Shown: piece by piece, positions 49,978 to 64,000 of the stretch
Layout of the letters: the number at the start of each line of letters is the position of its first letter
Position numbering within the stretch: position 1 is the first letter of the stretch
From: Escherichia coli
GTDB taxonomy: Bacteria > Pseudomonadota > Gammaproteobacteria > Enterobacterales > Enterobacteriaceae
DNA: 64,000 bases
Assembly (NCBI RefSeq): GCF_036503815.1
Contig: NZ_AP027764.1
Coordinates: 4,774,001 to 4,838,000 of the forward strand
Direction: 5' to 3'
Notes under the pieces: model-generated
What the model was told of the DNA's origin: nothing
Database searches by the model: none
The model's input: only the letters and a program-made list of their open reading frames with translations
Translations under genes and position numbers: made by a program

Positions 49978-51429
49978 TCATTCACGCCAGAAAGTCGGGG
50001 TAAAGAGCACCAGCAATGTAAAGACCTCGAGACGACCAAACAGCATGTTGGCAATCAGGATCCATTTAGCCACCGGGTTCATACTGGTAAAGTTATCAGC
50101 AACCACGCCAAGCCCTGGCCCCAGGTTATTCAATGTCGCAACAACCGAGGCAAAGGCAGAAAAGTCATCCACGCCAGTGGCGATAATCGCCAGCATACTG
50201 ACGATAAACACCAGGGCATAGGCGGAGAAAAATCCCCAAACGGCTTCGAGGATACGTTCCGGCAGTGCGCGATTCCCCAGCTTAATGCTATACACGGCGT
50301 TCGGGTGCACCAGTCGTTTCAGCTCACGGTTCCCCTGCTTAAACAGCAGCAGAATGCGGATCACTTTCAGGCCACCGCCCGTAGACCCGGCGCAACCGCC
50401 AATAAATGCTGAACATAAAAGCAGTACCGGCAAAAAGAGCGGCCAGCGGGCAATGCTATCTGTCGTAAATCCGGCGGTCGTCGCCATCGACACCACCTGA
50501 AAAAACGCCTGGTTAATTGTCATCAGCGCCGAACTGTAGACATTATGAAACCACAGCACGAGGGTACAAATAACCACCAGCGTAAACTGTACGCCGATAA
50601 ACATGCGAAATTCCGGATCGCGCCAATAAACCTTCAGACTACGCCCACTTAACAGTGAAAAGTGCAGACCGTAGTTACAGCCGGAGATCAGCAGGAAGAT
50701 AGCAATGATAGTGTTAATAGTCGGGCTGTCGAAATAACCGATACTGGCATCATGTGTCGAGAAGCCGCCAATAGCGATAGTCGCAAAGCTATGGCCGATG
50801 GCATCAAAGGCATCCATTCCGGCAAACCACAACGCCAGCGCACAGGCGACGGTCAGCAAGACATAAATCAACCACAGGGTTTTCGCCGTTTCCGCAATTC
50901 GCGGGCGCATTTTGTTATCTTTCAGTGGGCCGGGCATTTCCGCGCGATAGAGCTGCATCCCACCCACGCCGAGGATAGGCAGTATAGCAACCGCCAAAAC
51001 GATGATCCCCATCCCGCCAAACCATTGCAGCATCTGGCGATAAAAGAGGATTGCGTGAGGAAGTGTATCCAGTCCCACCAGCGTAGTGGCCCCCGTGGTA
51101 GTCAGGCCAGAGAAAGATTCAAAAAACGCATCGGTAATCGTGAGGTTCGGGCTTTCCGAGAAGATAAAAGGGAGCGCACCGACGCTACCCAGCACGGTCC
51201 AGAACAGCACCACTATCAGAAACCCTTCACGGGATTTCAGTTCGCCCTTCTCTTTGCGGTTCGGCCACCACAGCATAGAGCCAATGGCGAGGGCGACAAA
51301 AAAGGTCTGGGTAAAAGCGCGGCCCGCTCCATCCCGGTAGATGAGTGCTACCAGCCCAGGGATAATCATGGTCCCTGAAAATAAGATGACCAGTAGTCCA
51401 ACAATTCGGGTAATGGCGCGAAAATGCAT
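49978..51429 (-). CDS. trkH: Potassium uptake protein TrkH
   Basis: The 483-residue integral membrane subunit of the Trk potassium system works with the NAD-binding regulator TrkA and the ATP-binding TrkE. All four pore loops that form the ion filter can be seen: GLTTTGATTL, TIAIGGFSTHD, ATTAGFTTDS and TLNNLGPGLG. About ten or more membrane segments surround them. It follows yigZ on the same strand, with 38 bases between. Confidence 0.97.
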   Translation of the reverse strand: MHFRAITRIVGLLVILFSGTMIIPGLVALIYRDGAGRAFTQTFFVALAIGSMLWWPNRKEKGELKSREGFLIVVLFWTVLGSVGALPFIFSESPNLTITDAFFESFSGLTTTGATTLVGLDTLPHAILFYRQMLQWFGGMGIIVLAVAILPILGVGGMQLYRAEMPGPLKDNKMRPRIAETAKTLWLIYVLLTVACALALWFAGMDAFDAIGHSFATIAIGGFSTHDASIGYFDSPTINTIIAIFLLISGCNYGLHFSLLSGRSLKVYWRDPEFRMFIGVQFTLVVICTLVLWFHNVYSSALMTINQAFFQVVSMATTAGFTTDSIARWPLFLPVLLLCSAFIGGCAGSTGGGLKVIRILLLFKQGNRELKRLVHPNAVYSIKLGNRALPERILEAVWGFFSAYALVFIVSMLAIIATGVDDFSAFASVVATLNNLGPGLGVVADNFTSMNPVAKWILIANMLFGRLEVFTLLVLFTPTFWRE

Positions 51430-51467
51430 CTCTGCCGCTTCCTTAGTTCTGCAAAATGAAGTGGGGA

Positions 51468-52082
51468 TTATTCTTCAATCGCTAACAATTGCAATGAACC
51501 ACGGCTAAAATCCGCCAGTTTTGCGGAAAATTCAGCCACTTTCGCCGCCGGAAGCGCCACCCGCAGCAGAACGAATGCCTGATAATCACTGTTGATAATT
51601 TTGCCGCCACACTGCCCCAGCAACGCTTCAATGCCGGTTAACTGACTATATTCACATTGCAAAGTATATTCGGTTAATGGCGTCTTGCGTTGGGTCGTTA
51701 GCTGGCGCAGTGCCTGATTCACGCCGCCGCCATACGCTTTCACTAACCCACCGGTGCCCAGCAATATGCCGCCGTAGTAGCGCACCACCACGGCGGTAAT
51801 TTCCCCGACGCCGCTGCCCATAAGTTGGGCGAGCATCGGTTTACCTGCCGTTCCCGCCGGTTCCCCGTCATCAGAGAAACCCAGTTGTTGAGAATCATCC
51901 GGTGCGCCAGCTACCCACGCCACGCAATGGTGGCGGGCATCAGGGTGTTCTGCCCGCACCGATTCAACAAACGCTTTTGCCGCCTCAACGCCATCGGTAT
52001 GCGCCAACAGCGTAATGAAGCGGCTCTTTTTGATCTCTTCAACGACCGTGACCGGTGCCGCAGGAATTAACCAGCTTTCCAT
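51468..52082 (-). CDS. yigZ: YigZ, IMPACT-family protein
   Basis: A 204-residue protein of the IMPACT/YigZ family. The N-terminal half has the conserved DARHHCVAWVAG and FSDDGEPAGTAGKPML, ending VVRYYGGILLGTGGLVKAY. The C-terminal domain is an EF-G-like fold. Its biochemical role in bacteria is not established. The start ATG overlaps the pepQ TGA by one base, so the two are translationally coupled. Confidence 0.94.
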   Translation of the reverse strand: MESWLIPAAPVTVVEEIKKSRFITLLAHTDGVEAAKAFVESVRAEHPDARHHCVAWVAGAPDDSQQLGFSDDGEPAGTAGKPMLAQLMGSGVGEITAVVVRYYGGILLGTGGLVKAYGGGVNQALRQLTTQRKTPLTEYTLQCEYSQLTGIEALLGQCGGKIINSDYQAFVLLRVALPAAKVAEFSAKLADFSRGSLQLLAIEE

Positions 52083-53413
52083 CACGCCAGTTTCAGATCC
52101 CGGGTCATGTTTTCCACGTTGTTTTCGTGGATCACCACGTTGTCTTCGATACGAATGCCGCCGAACGGTTTCAGTGCTTCAATTTTCTGCCAGTTGAAGT
52201 GTTTGCTGAACTGCCCTTCACGCCACGGTGCCAGAAGCGATTCGATGAAGTAGATACCCGGTTCGATGGTTAACACCATGCCCGGCTGGAGAATACGGGT
52301 GCAGCGCAGGTACGGATATTTTGCCGGTGCCGCGAGGTGCGTACCGCTATCATCCTGCATAAAACCGGCTACGTCATGCACCTGCAGGCCCAGCGGATGG
52401 CCGATACCGTGCGGCATAAACGGTCCGGTGAGATCGTTTTCGACCATCGCTTCTTCACTCATATCGGTGATGATTTGATGTTTACGCAGCAGTTTGGCGA
52501 TGCGCTGATGGAACTGGATATGGTAATCCACATAGCTGACGCCTGCTTTCATGGTGGCGATCAGCGCCAGTTGCTCATCATTTACGTCTTTCACCAGCTG
52601 TGCGTAGTCGTTGTCGCTTTTTGCCGACCAGGTACGGGTTAGATCAGCCGCATAGCCGTTATATTCGGCCCCGGCATCCAGCAGGAAGCTGCGCATCTCT
52701 TCCGGTGCCTGGTGGTCCAGTTTGGTGTAATGCAACACCGCAGCGTGTTCGTTAAGCGCCACAATGTTGCTATAAGGTACGTCGGTATCACGATGACCGG
52801 TCGCGGTCAGATAGGCAATGTTGATATCGAACTCGCTCATGCCAGAACGGAACGCTTCTTCTGCCGCGCGATGACCGTTGACCGCCATTTTCTGCGCTTC
52901 ACGCATACAGGCCAGTTCGTACTCGGTTTTGAAGGAGCGGTAGTAATGCAGGTAGTCGATCACCCCTTTCGGGTTGATATTGCTGGCCTCAATACCCAGT
53001 TGCAGCGCACGTTCCGGCACCGGGCCGATATACCCGATATTGCCGCGCGCAGCTGGCAACAGGCTACCAATGCCATCGGCTTTCGGCAGCGCAATTACTT
53101 CCACGTCCTCAGTCCAGAAGGAGGTCGGCAGTGGTTCAACGTTGTGCCAGTAATCAACCGGCAGATAAAACCACAGTTTCGGCTTGTTCACGCCATCTAC
53201 CAGCAACCAGCAGTTTGGCACCTGGGTTACCGGCACCCACGCTTTGAATTGCGGGTTCACTTTAAACGGATAGGGATGATCGTCGAGAAAAACGTTGAAC
53301 AGTTCGCCGGAGTGAATAAGTAACGCATCCAGTTTGAAGCGCGCCAGCGCATCGCGAGTCCGTTCCTGTAAGGTAGCTATATGATTTTTATAGAGCGAGG
53401 CCAGTGATTCCAT
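52082..53413 (-). CDS. pepQ: Xaa-Pro dipeptidase PepQ
   Basis: A 443-residue metallopeptidase that splits dipeptides with C-terminal proline and also hydrolyses some organophosphates. The pita-bread domain shows all five metal ligands in their motifs: [17 protein letters not shown] (two Asp), [13 protein letters not shown] (His), TIEPGIYF (Glu) and GIRIEDNVV (Glu). It is divergent from fadB; the two starts are 188 bases apart. Confidence 0.97.
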
Positions 53414-53559
53414 TTTTTACCCTTCTGTTTTTTGACCTTAAGTCTCCGCATCTTAGCACAACGTTAATACAGAGCGTGATTTCTGCCGAGCGTGATCAGA
53501 TTGGCATTTTTTTAATCTTTTATTTGCATATTTTTAACACAAAATACACACTTCGTCTC

Positions 53560-53576
53560 ATCTGGTACGACCAGAT
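53560..53576. promoter_or_regulatory. FadR operator of fadBA
   Basis: ATCTGGTACGACCAGAT is a 17-base palindrome matching the FadR consensus (CTGGTNNGACCAG core), 25 bases before the fadB start. FadR bound here represses fadBA until long-chain acyl-CoA releases it. Confidence 0.92.
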
Positions 53577-53601
53577 CACCTTGCGGATTCAGGAGACTGA
53601 C

Positions 53602-55791
53602 ATGCTTTACAAAGGCGACACCCTGTACCTTGACTGGCTGGAAGATGGCATTGCCGAACTGGTATTTGATGCCCCAGGTTCAGTTAATAAACTCGACACT
53701 GCGACCGTCGCCAGCCTCGGCGAGGCCATCGGCGTGCTGGAACAGCAATCAGATTTAAAAGGGCTGCTGCTGCGTTCGAATAAAGCAGCCTTTATCGTCG
53801 GTGCTGATATCACCGAATTCTTGTCCCTGTTCCTCGTTCCTGAAGAACAGTTAAGCCAGTGGCTGCATTTTGCCAATAGCGTGTTTAATCGCCTGGAAGA
53901 TCTGCCGGTGCCGACCATTGCTGCCGTCAACGGCTATGCGCTGGGCGGTGGCTGCGAATGTGTGCTGGCGACCGATTATCGTCTGGCGACGCCAGATCTG
54001 CGCATCGGTCTGCCGGAAACCAAACTGGGCATTATGCCGGGCTTTGGCGGTTCTGTACGTATGCCACGTATGCTCGGTGCTGATAGTGCGCTGGAAATCA
54101 TTGCCGCCGGTAAAGATGTCGGCGCGGATCAGGCGCTGAAAATCGGTCTGGTGGATGGCGTAGTCAAAGCAGAAAAACTGGTTGAAGGCGCGAAGGCGAT
54201 TTTACGTCAGGCTATTAACGGCGACCTCGACTGGAAAGCGAAACGTCAGCCGAAGCTGGAACCGCTAAAACTGAGCAAGATTGAAGCCACCATGAGCTTC
54301 ACCATCGCTAAAGGGATGGTCGCGCAAACGGCGGGGAAACATTACCCCGCACCCATCACCGCAGTAAAAACCATTGAAGCGGCTGCCCGTTTTGGTCGTG
54401 AAGAAGCATTAAATCTGGAAAACAAAAGTTTTGTCCCGCTGGCGCATACCAACGAAGCCCGCGCACTGGTCGGCATTTTCCTTAACGATCAATATGTAAA
54501 AGGTAAAGCGAAGAAACTCACCAAAGATGTTGAAACCCCGAAACAGGCCGCTGTGCTGGGCGCAGGCATTATGGGCGGCGGCATTGCTTACCAGTCTGCG
54601 TGGAAAGGCGTGCCGGTTGTCATGAAAGATATCAATGACAAGTCGTTAACCCTCGGTATGACTGAAGCCGCAAAACTGCTGAACAAGCAGCTTGAGCGCG
54701 GCAAGATCGACGGTCTGAAACTGGCTGGCGTGATCTCCACGATTCATCCAACGCTCGACTACGCCGGGTTTGATCGCGTGGACGTTGTGGTAGAAGCGGT
54801 TGTCGAAAACCCGAAAGTGAAAAAAGCCGTGCTGGCAGAAACCGAGCAGAAAGTACGCCCGGATACCGTGCTGGCTTCCAATACTTCAACCATTCCTATC
54901 AGCGAACTGGCCAACGCGCTGGAACGCCCGGAAAACTTCTGCGGGATGCATTTCTTTAACCCAGTGCACCGGATGCCGTTGGTGGAAATTATTCGCGGTG
55001 AGAAAAGCTCCGACGAAACCATCGCGAAAGTTGTCGCATGGGCGAGCAAGATGGGTAAAACGCCAATTGTGGTTAATGACTGCCCCGGCTTCTTTGTTAA
55101 CCGCGTGCTGTTCCCCTATTTCGCCGGTTTCAGCCAGCTGCTGCGCGACGGCGCGGATTTTCGCAAGATCGACAAAGTGATGGAAAAACAGTTTGGCTGG
55201 CCGATGGGTCCGGCATACCTGCTGGATGTCGTGGGCATTGATACCGCGCATCACGCCCAGGCAGTGATGGCAGCAGGTTTCCCGCAGCGGATGCAGAAAG
55301 ATTATCGCGATGCCATCGACGCACTGTTTGATGCCAACCGTTTTGGTCAGAAGAACGGCCTCGGTTTCTGGCGTTATAAAGAAGACAGCAAAGGTAAGCC
55401 GAAGAAAGAAGAAGATGCCGCCGTTGACGACCTGCTGGCAGAAGTCAGCCAGCCGAAGCGCGATTTCAGCGAAGAAGAGATTATCGCCCGCATGATGATC
55501 CCGATGGTCAACGAAGTGGTGCGTTGTCTGGAGGAAGGCATTATCGCCACTCCGGCAGAAGCCGATATGGCACTGGTCTACGGCCTGGGCTTCCCTCCGT
55601 TCCACGGCGGTGCGTTCCGCTGGCTGGACACCCTCGGTAGCGCAAAATATCTCGATATGGCACAGCAATATCAGCACCTCGGCCCGCTGTATGAAGTGCC
55701 GGAAGGTCTGCGTAATAAAGCGCGTCATAACGAACCGTACTATCCCCCGGTTGAGCCAGCCCGTCCGGTTGGCGACCTGAAAACGGCTTAA
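53602..55791 (+). CDS. fadB: Fatty acid oxidation complex alpha subunit FadB
   Basis: The 729-residue multifunctional enzyme carries enoyl-CoA hydratase/isomerase activity at its N-terminus and 3-hydroxyacyl-CoA dehydrogenase at its C-terminus. The hydratase motifs are [18 protein letters not shown] and [16 protein letters not shown]. The NAD site is [15 protein letters not shown] near residue 318, and the dehydrogenase active site includes [18 protein letters not shown] 53602 follows CAGGAG; the reading frame extends upstream past the FadR operator, which cannot be coding. It pairs with FadA in the beta-oxidation complex. Confidence 0.98.
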   Translation: MLYKGDTLYLDWLEDGIAELVFDAPGSVNKLDTATVASLGEAIGVLEQQSDLKGLLLRSNKAAFIVGADITEFLSLFLVPEEQLSQWLHFANSVFNRLEDLPVPTIAAVNGYALGGGCECVLATDYRLATPDLRIGLPETKLGIMPGFGGSVRMPRMLGADSALEIIAAGKDVGADQALKIGLVDGVVKAEKLVEGAKAILRQAINGDLDWKAKRQPKLEPLKLSKIEATMSFTIAKGMVAQTAGKHYPAPITAVKTIEAAARFGREEALNLENKSFVPLAHTNEARALVGIFLNDQYVKGKAKKLTKDVETPKQAAVLGAGIMGGGIAYQSAWKGVPVVMKDINDKSLTLGMTEAAKLLNKQLERGKIDGLKLAGVISTIHPTLDYAGFDRVDVVVEAVVENPKVKKAVLAETEQKVRPDTVLASNTSTIPISELANALERPENFCGMHFFNPVHRMPLVEIIRGEKSSDETIAKVVAWASKMGKTPIVVNDCPGFFVNRVLFPYFAGFSQLLRDGADFRKIDKVMEKQFGWPMGPAYLLDVVGIDTAHHAQAVMAAGFPQRMQKDYRDAIDALFDANRFGQKNGLGFWRYKEDSKGKPKKEEDAAVDDLLAEVSQPKRDFSEEEIIARMMIPMVNEVVRCLEEGIIATPAEADMALVYGLGFPPFHGGAFRWLDTLGSAKYLDMAQQYQHLGPLYEVPEGLRNKARHNEPYYPPVEPARPVGDLKTA

Positions 55792-56964
<1,173 letters not shown>

Positions 56965-56970
56965 CCACTT

Positions 56971-57178
<208 letters not shown>

Positions 57179-57224
57179 TCTAAATGCCACTGTATCACTG
57201 TATAAAGTTTTAGTTGCCGTTCTT

Positions 57225-57249
57225 CCCGCCTGTCAGGGGCGGGTTTTTT
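57225..57249 (+). terminator. Terminator of the fadBA operon
   Basis: CCCGCC pairs with GGCGGG over a seven-base loop and is followed by six T residues on the plus strand. It lies just before the fre stop. Confidence 0.88.
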
Positions 57250-57254
57250 ATATC

Positions 57255-57956
57255 TCAGATAAATGCAAACGCATCGCCAAACAGGCGATCTTCCCGCGCA
57301 TTACGCTCGCTGCAAAACAGGTCACGGGCAATTTTCGCCATCTCAAAACGTCCGGCAATATAGATATCATGCTCTGCCAACGTACCATGATCCTGCAATA
57401 CCGCCGTTAACACGGTGCCAGTACGCCCACGCCAGCCCGCTTCCGGTTGTTCAACCACCGGCACCACTTGCAAACCTGGATGCTTAAGCGAAAGCGCCTC
57501 AAGCTCGGAGAGATCATACAGATGCTGCTCTTCACGCCCGCCCCAGTAAATGGTGATATCACGGTTTGGGTTACGCGCCAACGCTGTCAGCAAAATCGAG
57601 CGGGCATAAGAGAACCCGGTGCCGCCCGCAATCAAAATCATCGGACGCTCTTCATCATCGCGCAGCCACGCTTCTCCGTGGGGAATATCGACCACGATTT
57701 GATGATCTTTGAGGATGCGGTCCATGACTGCTTTCGCGTAAAGGTTGATTTCAGAAGCGCCAATATGCAGCTCGATAAACTCTTTTTCATCCGGCGTCGA
57801 AGCCATTGAGAATGGACGTTTATCGCGCTCATCCATCACCACCATCAAATACTGACCAGCACGAAAAGAAAAGGCCGCGTCTGGCACGATGCGGACACGA
57901 TATACGGTATCCGTGATAGCTTCTACCGAGGTCACTTTACAGCTTAAGGTTGTCAT
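57255..57956 (-). CDS. fre: NAD(P)H-flavin reductase
   Basis: The 233-residue enzyme reduces free riboflavin, FMN and FAD with NADPH or NADH; the reduced flavins serve ribonucleotide reductase activation and ferric reduction. It belongs to the ferredoxin-reductase fold: RPFSMAS binds flavin, and [15 protein letters not shown] with [10 protein letters not shown] binds the nicotinamide nucleotide. ATG 57956 gives the K-12 form; an earlier in-frame Met adds 11 residues. Confidence 0.96.
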   Translation of the reverse strand: MTTLSCKVTSVEAITDTVYRVRIVPDAAFSFRAGQYLMVVMDERDKRPFSMASTPDEKEFIELHIGASEINLYAKAVMDRILKDHQIVVDIPHGEAWLRDDEERPMILIAGGTGFSYARSILLTALARNPNRDITIYWGGREEQHLYDLSELEALSLKHPGLQVVPVVEQPEAGWRGRTGTVLTAVLQDHGTLAEHDIYIAGRFEMAKIARDLFCSERNAREDRLFGDAFAFI

Positions 57957-58001
57957 GCGCTTTCTCTGTCGGATCGATAAATAGGGCAAAACAAACGCGC
58001 A

Positions 58002-59495
58002 TCAGGCGCTTTTACCGTTGTTAAAAATAGCCAGTTCATCCCAGATGGCGTCAATATGCGCGACAACATCTGGATCTTTTTTGATGGGACGTCCCCATTC
58101 ACGCTGGGTTTCCCCCGGCCATTTATTCGTGGCATCCAGCCCCATTTTTGAACCCAGCCCGGAGACAGGCGAGGCAAAATCCAGATAATCAATAGGCGTA
58201 TTTTCTACCAGAACAGTATCCCGAACCGGGTCCATACGGGTGGTAATCGCCCAAATCACATCGTTCCAGTCGCGTGCGTTGACGTCATCATCGCAAACGA
58301 TCACAAATTTAGTGTACATAAACTGGCGTAAGAACGACCAGACACCCATCATGACGCGCTTCGCGTGTCCGGCGTACTGTTTTTTGATTGTCACTACCGC
58401 CAGACGATATGAACAGCCTTCCGGCGGCAGGTAAAAATCGACAATTTCCGGGAACTGTTTTTGCAGAATCGGCACGAACACTTCGTTCAACGCTACGCCC
58501 AGTACCGCGGGTTCATCTGGCGGACGCCCGGTATAGGTGGAATGGTAAATCGCATCTTCACGCTGGGTAATATGCGTCACGGTGAATACCGGGAAACTAT
58601 CGACTTCGTTATAGTAACCGGTGTGGTCGCCATACGGCCCTTCCGGCGCCGTTTCACCTTGTTCGATATACCCTTCCAGCACAATCTCCGCACTGGCGGG
58701 CACTTCAAGGTCATTGGAGATACACTTCACCACTTCGGTCTTGGTGCCGCGCAGCAATCCGGCAAACGCATACTCTGAAAGCGTATCCGGAACGGGGGTG
58801 ACTGCACCGAGAATCGTGGCGGGATCAGCACCCAGCGCCACAGAAACCGGGAAACGTTCGCCCGGATGCGCCGCACACCACTCCTGATAATCCAGCGCGC
58901 CGCCGCGATGCGACAGCCAGCGCATAATCAGTTTGTTTTTACCAATTAGCTGCTGGCGATAAATGCCCAGATTCTGCCGCTCTTTATGCGGGCCGCGCGT
59001 CACTGTCAGCCCCCAGGTAATCAGCGGCGCGGCATCTTCCGGCCAGCAGGTCATAATGGGAATGCGGTTAAGATCGACGTCATCGCCAGAGACGATTTTT
59101 TGTTGGCAGGGCGCACCACGCAGTCGCTTTGTCGGCATGTTCAATACTTGTTTAAACTGCGGCAGTTTATCAAACAGGTCGCGGAAACCTTTTGGCGGCT
59201 CCGGCTCTTTCAGAAACGCCAATAATTTACCCACTTCACGCAGCGCCGAAACATCTTCCTGCCCCATGCCCATCGCCACGCGCTTTGGCGTACCGAACAG
59301 GTTGCACAGCACCGGCATTGAGTAGCCTTTAGGGTTTTCGAATAACAGCGCAGGCCCACCGGCACGCAAAGTGCGGTCAGCAATTTCAGTGATTTCCAGA
59401 TGCGGATCCACCGGGAGCGTGATACGTTTTAGCTCACCCTGCTGTTCAAGCAGCGTCAGGAAGTCGCGTAAATCGTTATATTTCATGGCATCCAT
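58002..59495 (-). CDS. ubiD: 3-octaprenyl-4-hydroxybenzoate carboxy-lyase UbiD
   Basis: The 497-residue decarboxylase of ubiquinone synthesis depends on prenylated FMN made by UbiX. The conserved [15 protein letters not shown] holds the active-site acidic residues, with NLGIYRQQ and [13 protein letters not shown] from the cofactor-binding domain. Its product is 2-octaprenylphenol. It lies 45 bases upstream of fre on the same strand. The start is shared with the K-12 protein ([11 protein letters not shown]). Confidence 0.97.
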   Translation of the reverse strand: MDAMKYNDLRDFLTLLEQQGELKRITLPVDPHLEITEIADRTLRAGGPALLFENPKGYSMPVLCNLFGTPKRVAMGMGQEDVSALREVGKLLAFLKEPEPPKGFRDLFDKLPQFKQVLNMPTKRLRGAPCQQKIVSGDDVDLNRIPIMTCWPEDAAPLITWGLTVTRGPHKERQNLGIYRQQLIGKNKLIMRWLSHRGGALDYQEWCAAHPGERFPVSVALGADPATILGAVTPVPDTLSEYAFAGLLRGTKTEVVKCISNDLEVPASAEIVLEGYIEQGETAPEGPYGDHTGYYNEVDSFPVFTVTHITQREDAIYHSTYTGRPPDEPAVLGVALNEVFVPILQKQFPEIVDFYLPPEGCSYRLAVVTIKKQYAGHAKRVMMGVWSFLRQFMYTKFVIVCDDDVNARDWNDVIWAITTRMDPVRDTVLVENTPIDYLDFASPVSGLGSKMGLDATNKWPGETQREWGRPIKKDPDVVAHIDAIWDELAIFNNGKSA

Positions 59496-59616
59496 TGTAG
59501 CCTCTTAATCTGCGCCCATTATACGGCGTTCATCTTTGCGATGCTGTAAATTTGTTAAATTAGCGTGAACTCTGACGGTATAACGCAAACCGGGGAATAT
59601 AATTAACTTAGCGTAA

Positions 59617-60929
<1,313 letters not shown>

Positions 60930-60945
60930 CCTGTACTCCATATGA

Positions 60946-60967
60946 CAACCGCCCTGACGGGCGGTTG
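60946..60967 (-). terminator. Intercistronic hairpin between tatC and tatD
   Basis: CAACCGCCC pairs with GGGCGGTTG over a short loop. There is no U-run after it on the minus strand, so it probably reduces but does not stop read-through into tatD. Confidence 0.6.
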
Positions 60968-60970
60968 AAT

Positions 60971-61747
60971 TTATTCTTCAGTTTTTTCGCTTTCTGCTTC
61001 AGCGTCGTTTTCCTCTTCCCGGTTTCGACCCTTACCAACGTAAAAGCGTGAGAAGAAGACACCAATTTCAAACAAGCAGTACATCGGGATCGCCAGCAGC
61101 GTTTGCGAGAAGACATCCGGCGGCGTCAGCAACATCCCGACGACGAATGCGCCAACCAGCACATACGGACGTTTTTTGCGTAAGTCTTCTGGCGAGGTAA
61201 TCCCCATCCAGCACAGCAACACAATTGCCACCGGCACTTCAAAGGAGACACCAAACGCCATAAACAGCGCCATAACGAAGCTTAAATAGCTGGCGATGTC
61301 GGTGGATACCTGTACCCCTTCCGGCGCGGTATTGGCAAGGAAGCCAAATGCCAGCGGAAAGACCACAAAGTAGGCGAACGCCATGCCGATATAAAACAAC
61401 AGAGAGCTGGAAACCAGCAGCGGCACCACCAGGCGACGTTCATGCTTATACAGCGCTGGGGCGATAAACGCCCACACCTGATAGAGAATCACCGGCGCTG
61501 ATAGAATCAGCGACACCATAAAGGTCAGCTTGATCGGCGTAAAGAACGGCGAGGCCACGTCAGTGGCGATCATCGTTGAGCCTTGCGGCAACTGCTTGAT
61601 CAATGGCGCGGATACCAGGTGATAGATGTCATTGGCGAAATAGACCAGACACAGGAATATCACGATCACCGCGATAATGCAGTTCAGCAGACGCTTACGC
61701 AGCTCAATCAGGTGCGTGATAAGCGGTTGAGTATCTTCTACAGACAT
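60971..61747 (-). CDS. tatC: Sec-independent translocase subunit TatC
   Basis: A 258-residue membrane protein with six hydrophobic segments that recognises twin-arginine signal peptides. The conserved N-terminal [11 protein letters not shown] and the first periplasmic loop with [12 protein letters not shown] are present, as is the conserved glutamate in [11 protein letters not shown]. The C-terminal tail is charged ([17 protein letters not shown]). It starts two bases after tatB. Confidence 0.97.
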
Positions 61748-61749
61748 GT

Positions 61750-62265
61750 TTACGGTTTATCACTCGACGAAGGGGAAGGTGCAGCGGTTTTCGGTTCAGC
61801 GTCCGCAGCAGGTTTTACCGCCGGCTCTGGCGTGGTTTCGGGCTTCTGTTCTGGCGAACTGGCCTGCGTTTGTGCAGCGGCAGGCGTTACGCCTTCATGC
61901 GCAGCTTCATTATCTTTCACCACCGGATTATGGATGGTGTGCGCTTCATCGCTCGCCTTTTCAGGATCGTTTGCAACGTAGGAACGCTTCATCGACTCCG
62001 CGGCCTGGCGTAGTTCATCCATCGACGCTTTCAGTTCGGGCGTCAGGTTAGTGAGGCTCGCCTTTTCAACCTTTTTCAGGCTGTCCTGAAACTCCTGGAG
62101 TTTTAACTCCTGGGTCAGTTCGTTCTGCACCGTTGTCGCCAGTGAACGCAACGCGCGAATCCAGCCCGCTACCGTTTTTACCGCCACAGGCAGTCGTTGC
62201 GGCCCCAGAACGACGAGGCCGATGATGAACACCAATAGCAGTTCGCTAAAACCGATATCAAACAC
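61750..62265 (-). CDS. tatB: Sec-independent translocase subunit TatB
   Basis: A 171-residue protein with one N-terminal membrane helix ([17 protein letters not shown]), then an amphipathic helix and a long Pro/Ala-rich tail. It binds TatC to form the twin-arginine signal receptor. [11 protein letters not shown] at the start and GPQRLP at the hinge are the TatB signature. It is three bases after tatA. Confidence 0.97.
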
Positions 62266-62268
62266 GGA

Positions 62269-62538
62269 TTACACCTGCTCTTTATCGTGGCGCTTCGCGT
62301 CTTCTGTTTTAGCCTGTTCCTGATTCGTATCCGCCTGCTTATCGGCGATAGTTTTCGCAGTAAAATCAGCATCCTGACTGGTTTTATCCTGCTTTGGTTC
62401 ATCATCGCTCATTGCTTTTTTAAAGCCTTTGATCGACGCACCAAGATCGGAACCGATGGAGCCGAGCTTTTTGGTGCCAAAAAGCAGTACAACGATGACG
62501 GCAATAATCAATAACTGCCAAATACTGATACCACCCAT
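62269..62538 (-). CDS. tatA: Sec-independent translocase subunit TatA
   Basis: The 89-residue pore-forming subunit has one short membrane helix ([18 protein letters not shown]), the hinge [13 protein letters not shown] and an amphipathic helix ([13 protein letters not shown]), then an acidic tail. Many copies assemble on TatBC when a substrate binds. ATG 62538 follows AGAGGAAC; the longer frame upstream is not family-like. Confidence 0.97.
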   Translation of the reverse strand: MGGISIWQLLIIAVIVVLLFGTKKLGSIGSDLGASIKGFKKAMSDDEPKQDKTSQDADFTAKTIADKQADTNQEQAKTEDAKRHDKEQV

Positions 62539-62616
62539 ACATGTTCCTCTGTGGTAGATGATGATTAAACAAGGCCGCATTATACGTTACACGGCCCGCC
62601 TTGAGCGATGAAAAAA

Positions 62617-64000
<1,384 letters not shown>

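Overview
The window is chromosomal DNA of an Escherichia coli-like enterobacterium, not laboratory K-12. Almost every core gene matches its E. coli counterpart in length, order and motifs: fabY-dtd-yihY-yihX, the sulfoquinovose genes, typA, glnALG, hemN, yihI, csrC, engB, spf, polA, dsbA, mobAB, a complete rrnA operon, hemG-trkH, pepQ-yigZ, fadBA, fre, ubiD, rfaH, tatABCD and ubiB. Compared with my memory of K-12, three accessory insertions or replacements stand out, all in the left 25 kb.

Layout. 1-3100: yiiE, then an AT-rich accessory stretch with one large minus-strand gene. It encodes a Cys-X5-Arg phosphatase whose active-site loop CKSAKDRT resembles eukaryotic inositol-polyphosphate 4-phosphatases and SopB/IpgD effectors. 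3144-6029: the overlapping fabY, dtd, yihY and yihX genes, all minus. 6128-18801: the sulfoquinovose (sulfo-EMP) locus. The repressor csqR and kinase yihV are on the minus strand; yihU, yihT, yihS, yihR, a TauE/SafE-type transporter gene that K-12 lacks, yihQ, yihP, yihO and ompL are on the plus strand. 19018-24567: a tightly packed six-gene operon (LRR protein, ATP-grasp enzyme, alkaline-phosphatase-superfamily hydrolase, two radical SAM proteins, HAD phosphatase). It matches the uncharacterised Salmonella STM4015-STM4011 families and occupies the interval that holds yihL-yihM-yihN in K-12. It is the best candidate here for an undescribed biosynthetic or protein-modifying system.

24658-43841: housekeeping genes and regulators, including the divergent typA/glnA region with NtrC sites and a sigma-54 promoter, the small membrane protein yshB, a previously hidden 57-codon ORF coupled to hemN, and the sRNAs CsrC and Spot 42. 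43900-49371: rrnA on the minus strand (16S, tRNA-Ile, tRNA-Ala, 23S, 5S) with P1/P2 promoters and boxA. 49421-64000: hemG, trkH, yigZ, pepQ, the fadBA operon with a FadR operator, a BIME array, fre, ubiD, rfaH, tatABCD and the 3' part of ubiB, which runs off the right edge.

How the parts work together. In the sulfoquinovose locus, OmpL and YihO would bring substrate in, YihQ releases sulfoquinovose from glycosides, YihR and YihS mutarotate and isomerise it, YihV phosphorylates it, YihT cleaves it, YihU reduces sulfolactaldehyde to DHPS, and YihP (perhaps with the extra TauE-like protein) exports the product. glnA-glnL-glnG form the nitrogen-control operon. fadBA is the fatty-acid oxidation complex. 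tatABC is the folded-protein translocase. No prophage, CRISPR array or complete insertion sequence was seen. All gene identities come from reading translations and recalling families; no database search was run.
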